Assembly (NCBI GenBank): GCA_030638305.1
Contig: DAOWEW010000166.1
Location: forward strand, 1 to 6,489
Direction of reading: 5' to 3'
Origin: Desulfobacteraceae bacterium
GTDB taxonomy: Bacteria > Desulfobacterota > Desulfobacteria > Desulfobacterales > ETH-SRB1
DNA length: 6,489 nt
Below, piece by piece: positions 5,864 through 6,489 of the stretch (its first letter is position 1; the number at the start of each line of letters is the position of its first letter). Made by a program: the position numbers and the translations under genes. The notes beneath the pieces are model-generated. The model was not told the DNA's origin and ran no database searches. It saw only the letters and a list, made by a program, of their open reading frames with translations.

Positions 5864-5945
5864 TAAAAATTTTAGTTCTTCAGTGAACAGTTTGGAGGTG
5901 TGTATCCATTATTCGTCAGAATTTTGAACTGTCGATAAATCAATA

Positions 5946-6489
5946 ATGACATTAAATACATTTAAAATTCGTTTAATTCCTTCCGTTAATGGAGATTACT
6001 CACGAATATATAAGCAGGCTGCAAGCAAGCTGATGCTTGGTGAATTGCCCGCTGATTGGGAATGGGTTCCATGTTCAAAAAATGCGGTAGTGGTTGCTAC
6101 AACGAAAAATCCTATTGTTTTTTACAAGAAGTTTCTGCCAAGAAACAATTTTGAGAAAATCAAAGCAATTATTCGCGGGAATCGCAGCAAGCGTGCCCGC
6201 AAGCAAGCAGGCATTTTACACAAAGCAGGTTTGCCCACTCCCAAAATTCTGTGTTGGGGCAGAGGGCGGAAAAACGTTTTTCTCATTTCTAAAGGTTTTG
6301 ACGGTGTTGGTTTTTTTCAGTATCTCAAAATGAATTTCTTGCCTCCACTTAGCAAAGAAAAAATCAGAAAAAAACGTTTGCTGCTCAAAGAGGCCGGTTC
6401 CCTGATCGGCAAAATGCACAGCATGGGTATTGTGCATGGTGATCTGCGTCAAAACAATCTGTTGGTAAAAGAAGTTGAAAATGGTTTTC
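5946..6489 (+). CDS. Kdo/WaaP-family lipopolysaccharide kinase (3' end outside window)
   Basis: The 181 codons present, starting MTLNTFKIRLIP, match the lipopolysaccharide kinase (Kdo/WaaP) family, protein-kinase-like enzymes that phosphorylate an inner-core sugar such as Kdo or heptose from ATP in the cytoplasm. The catalytic loop IVHGDLRQNNLLV is clear (His164, Asp166, Asn171). IVFYKKFLP (57-65) carries candidate ATP-binding lysines 61 and 62. AGILHKAGLPTPK (88-100) is the usual helix and turn before the next strand. The second half of the lobe, including the metal-binding D-F/Y-D region, lies beyond the window. ATG 5946 is the first in-frame start after a TGA at 5925-5927, but no good ribosome site precedes it. 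The next Met is codon 30, inside the likely fold. The neighbours fit an LPS-core role. Confidence 0.85.
   Translation, partial: MTLNTFKIRLIPSVNGDYSRIYKQAASKLMLGELPADWEWVPCSKNAVVVATTKNPIVFYKKFLPRNNFEKIKAIIRGNRSKRARKQAGILHKAGLPTPKILCWGRGRKNVFLISKGFDGVGFFQYLKMNFLPPLSKEKIRKKRLLLKEAGSLIGKMHSMGIVHGDLRQNNLLVKEVENGF

Larger units (their letters stand above)
5380..5945. other. Gene-free stretch between rpn-type gene and LPS kinase
   Basis: No credible gene lies here. In order it holds a duplicated GTGACC (5403-5408 and 5420-5425); a 6-base hairpin GGTACT/AGTACC (5431-5446) with no T-run; the palindromic repeat 5451-5558; about 220 bases (5559-5781) with nothing I recognise; dispersed repeat copy D; and about 80 bases leading to the kinase. 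A GGAGGTG at 5894-5900 has no usable start codon at proper distance for the kinase frame. The missing remainder of the GT2 gene is not found here. Confidence 0.6.

Noticed and set aside
6094..6452. Frames of 78-79 codons on both strands
   Set aside because: Both are shadows of the LPS kinase reading frame, which carries the HGDLRQNN motif.

Overview
The window looks like part of a lipopolysaccharide (LPS) or cell-envelope glycoconjugate locus from a Gram-negative bacterium, interrupted and padded by repeats and one mobile-type nuclease gene. The envelope genes are a lipid A-type acyltransferase, a GT4 glycosyltransferase, a polytopic O-antigen ligase-like protein, a stub of a GT2 glycosyltransferase and the start of a Kdo/WaaP-type sugar kinase. 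Base composition is AT-leaning, and much of the intergenic DNA is repeats. The mix reminds me of anammox planctomycetes (Brocadia/Kuenenia type). That is an impression, not something the sequence proves, and it would need a database search.

Layout. 1-164: two copies (A and B) of a dispersed repeat, head to head, forming an extended palindrome. 275-1267 (+): LpxL/HtrB-like acyltransferase. 1268-1439: spacer with a nested AT-rich inverted repeat. 1440-2621 (+): GT4 glycosyltransferase. 2625-3905 (-): O-antigen ligase/polymerase-like membrane protein, convergent with the GT4 gene and only 3 bases from it. 3920-3994: repeat copy C. 4136-4267 (+): first about 27 codons of a GT2 glycosyltransferase, cut off where hairpin-rich DNA begins. 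4223-4396: that hairpin-rich DNA. 4423-5379 (+): Rpn-family PD-(D/E)XK nuclease/putative transposase. 5380-5945: a gene-free stretch with a palindromic repeat (5451-5558) and repeat copy D (5782-5863). 5946-6489 (+): N-terminal 181 codons of a Kdo/WaaP-type LPS kinase, running off the window.

How the genes fit together. The acyltransferase would act on the lipid anchor, the glycosyltransferases would build the core or O-chain, the kinase would phosphorylate an inner-core sugar, and the ligase-like protein would join or polymerise glycan at the outer face of the inner membrane. The Rpn gene does not belong to this pathway and appears to have inserted into the GT2 gene.

Most notable observation: inside the rpn-type frame, a 12-base perfect match to the canonical anti-Shine-Dalgarno complement (5135-5146) precedes an in-frame ATG at 5152. 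This would give a separate 75-residue C-terminal protein, the arrangement known for Rpn toxins with intragenic antitoxins. No tRNA, rRNA or CRISPR array was seen.
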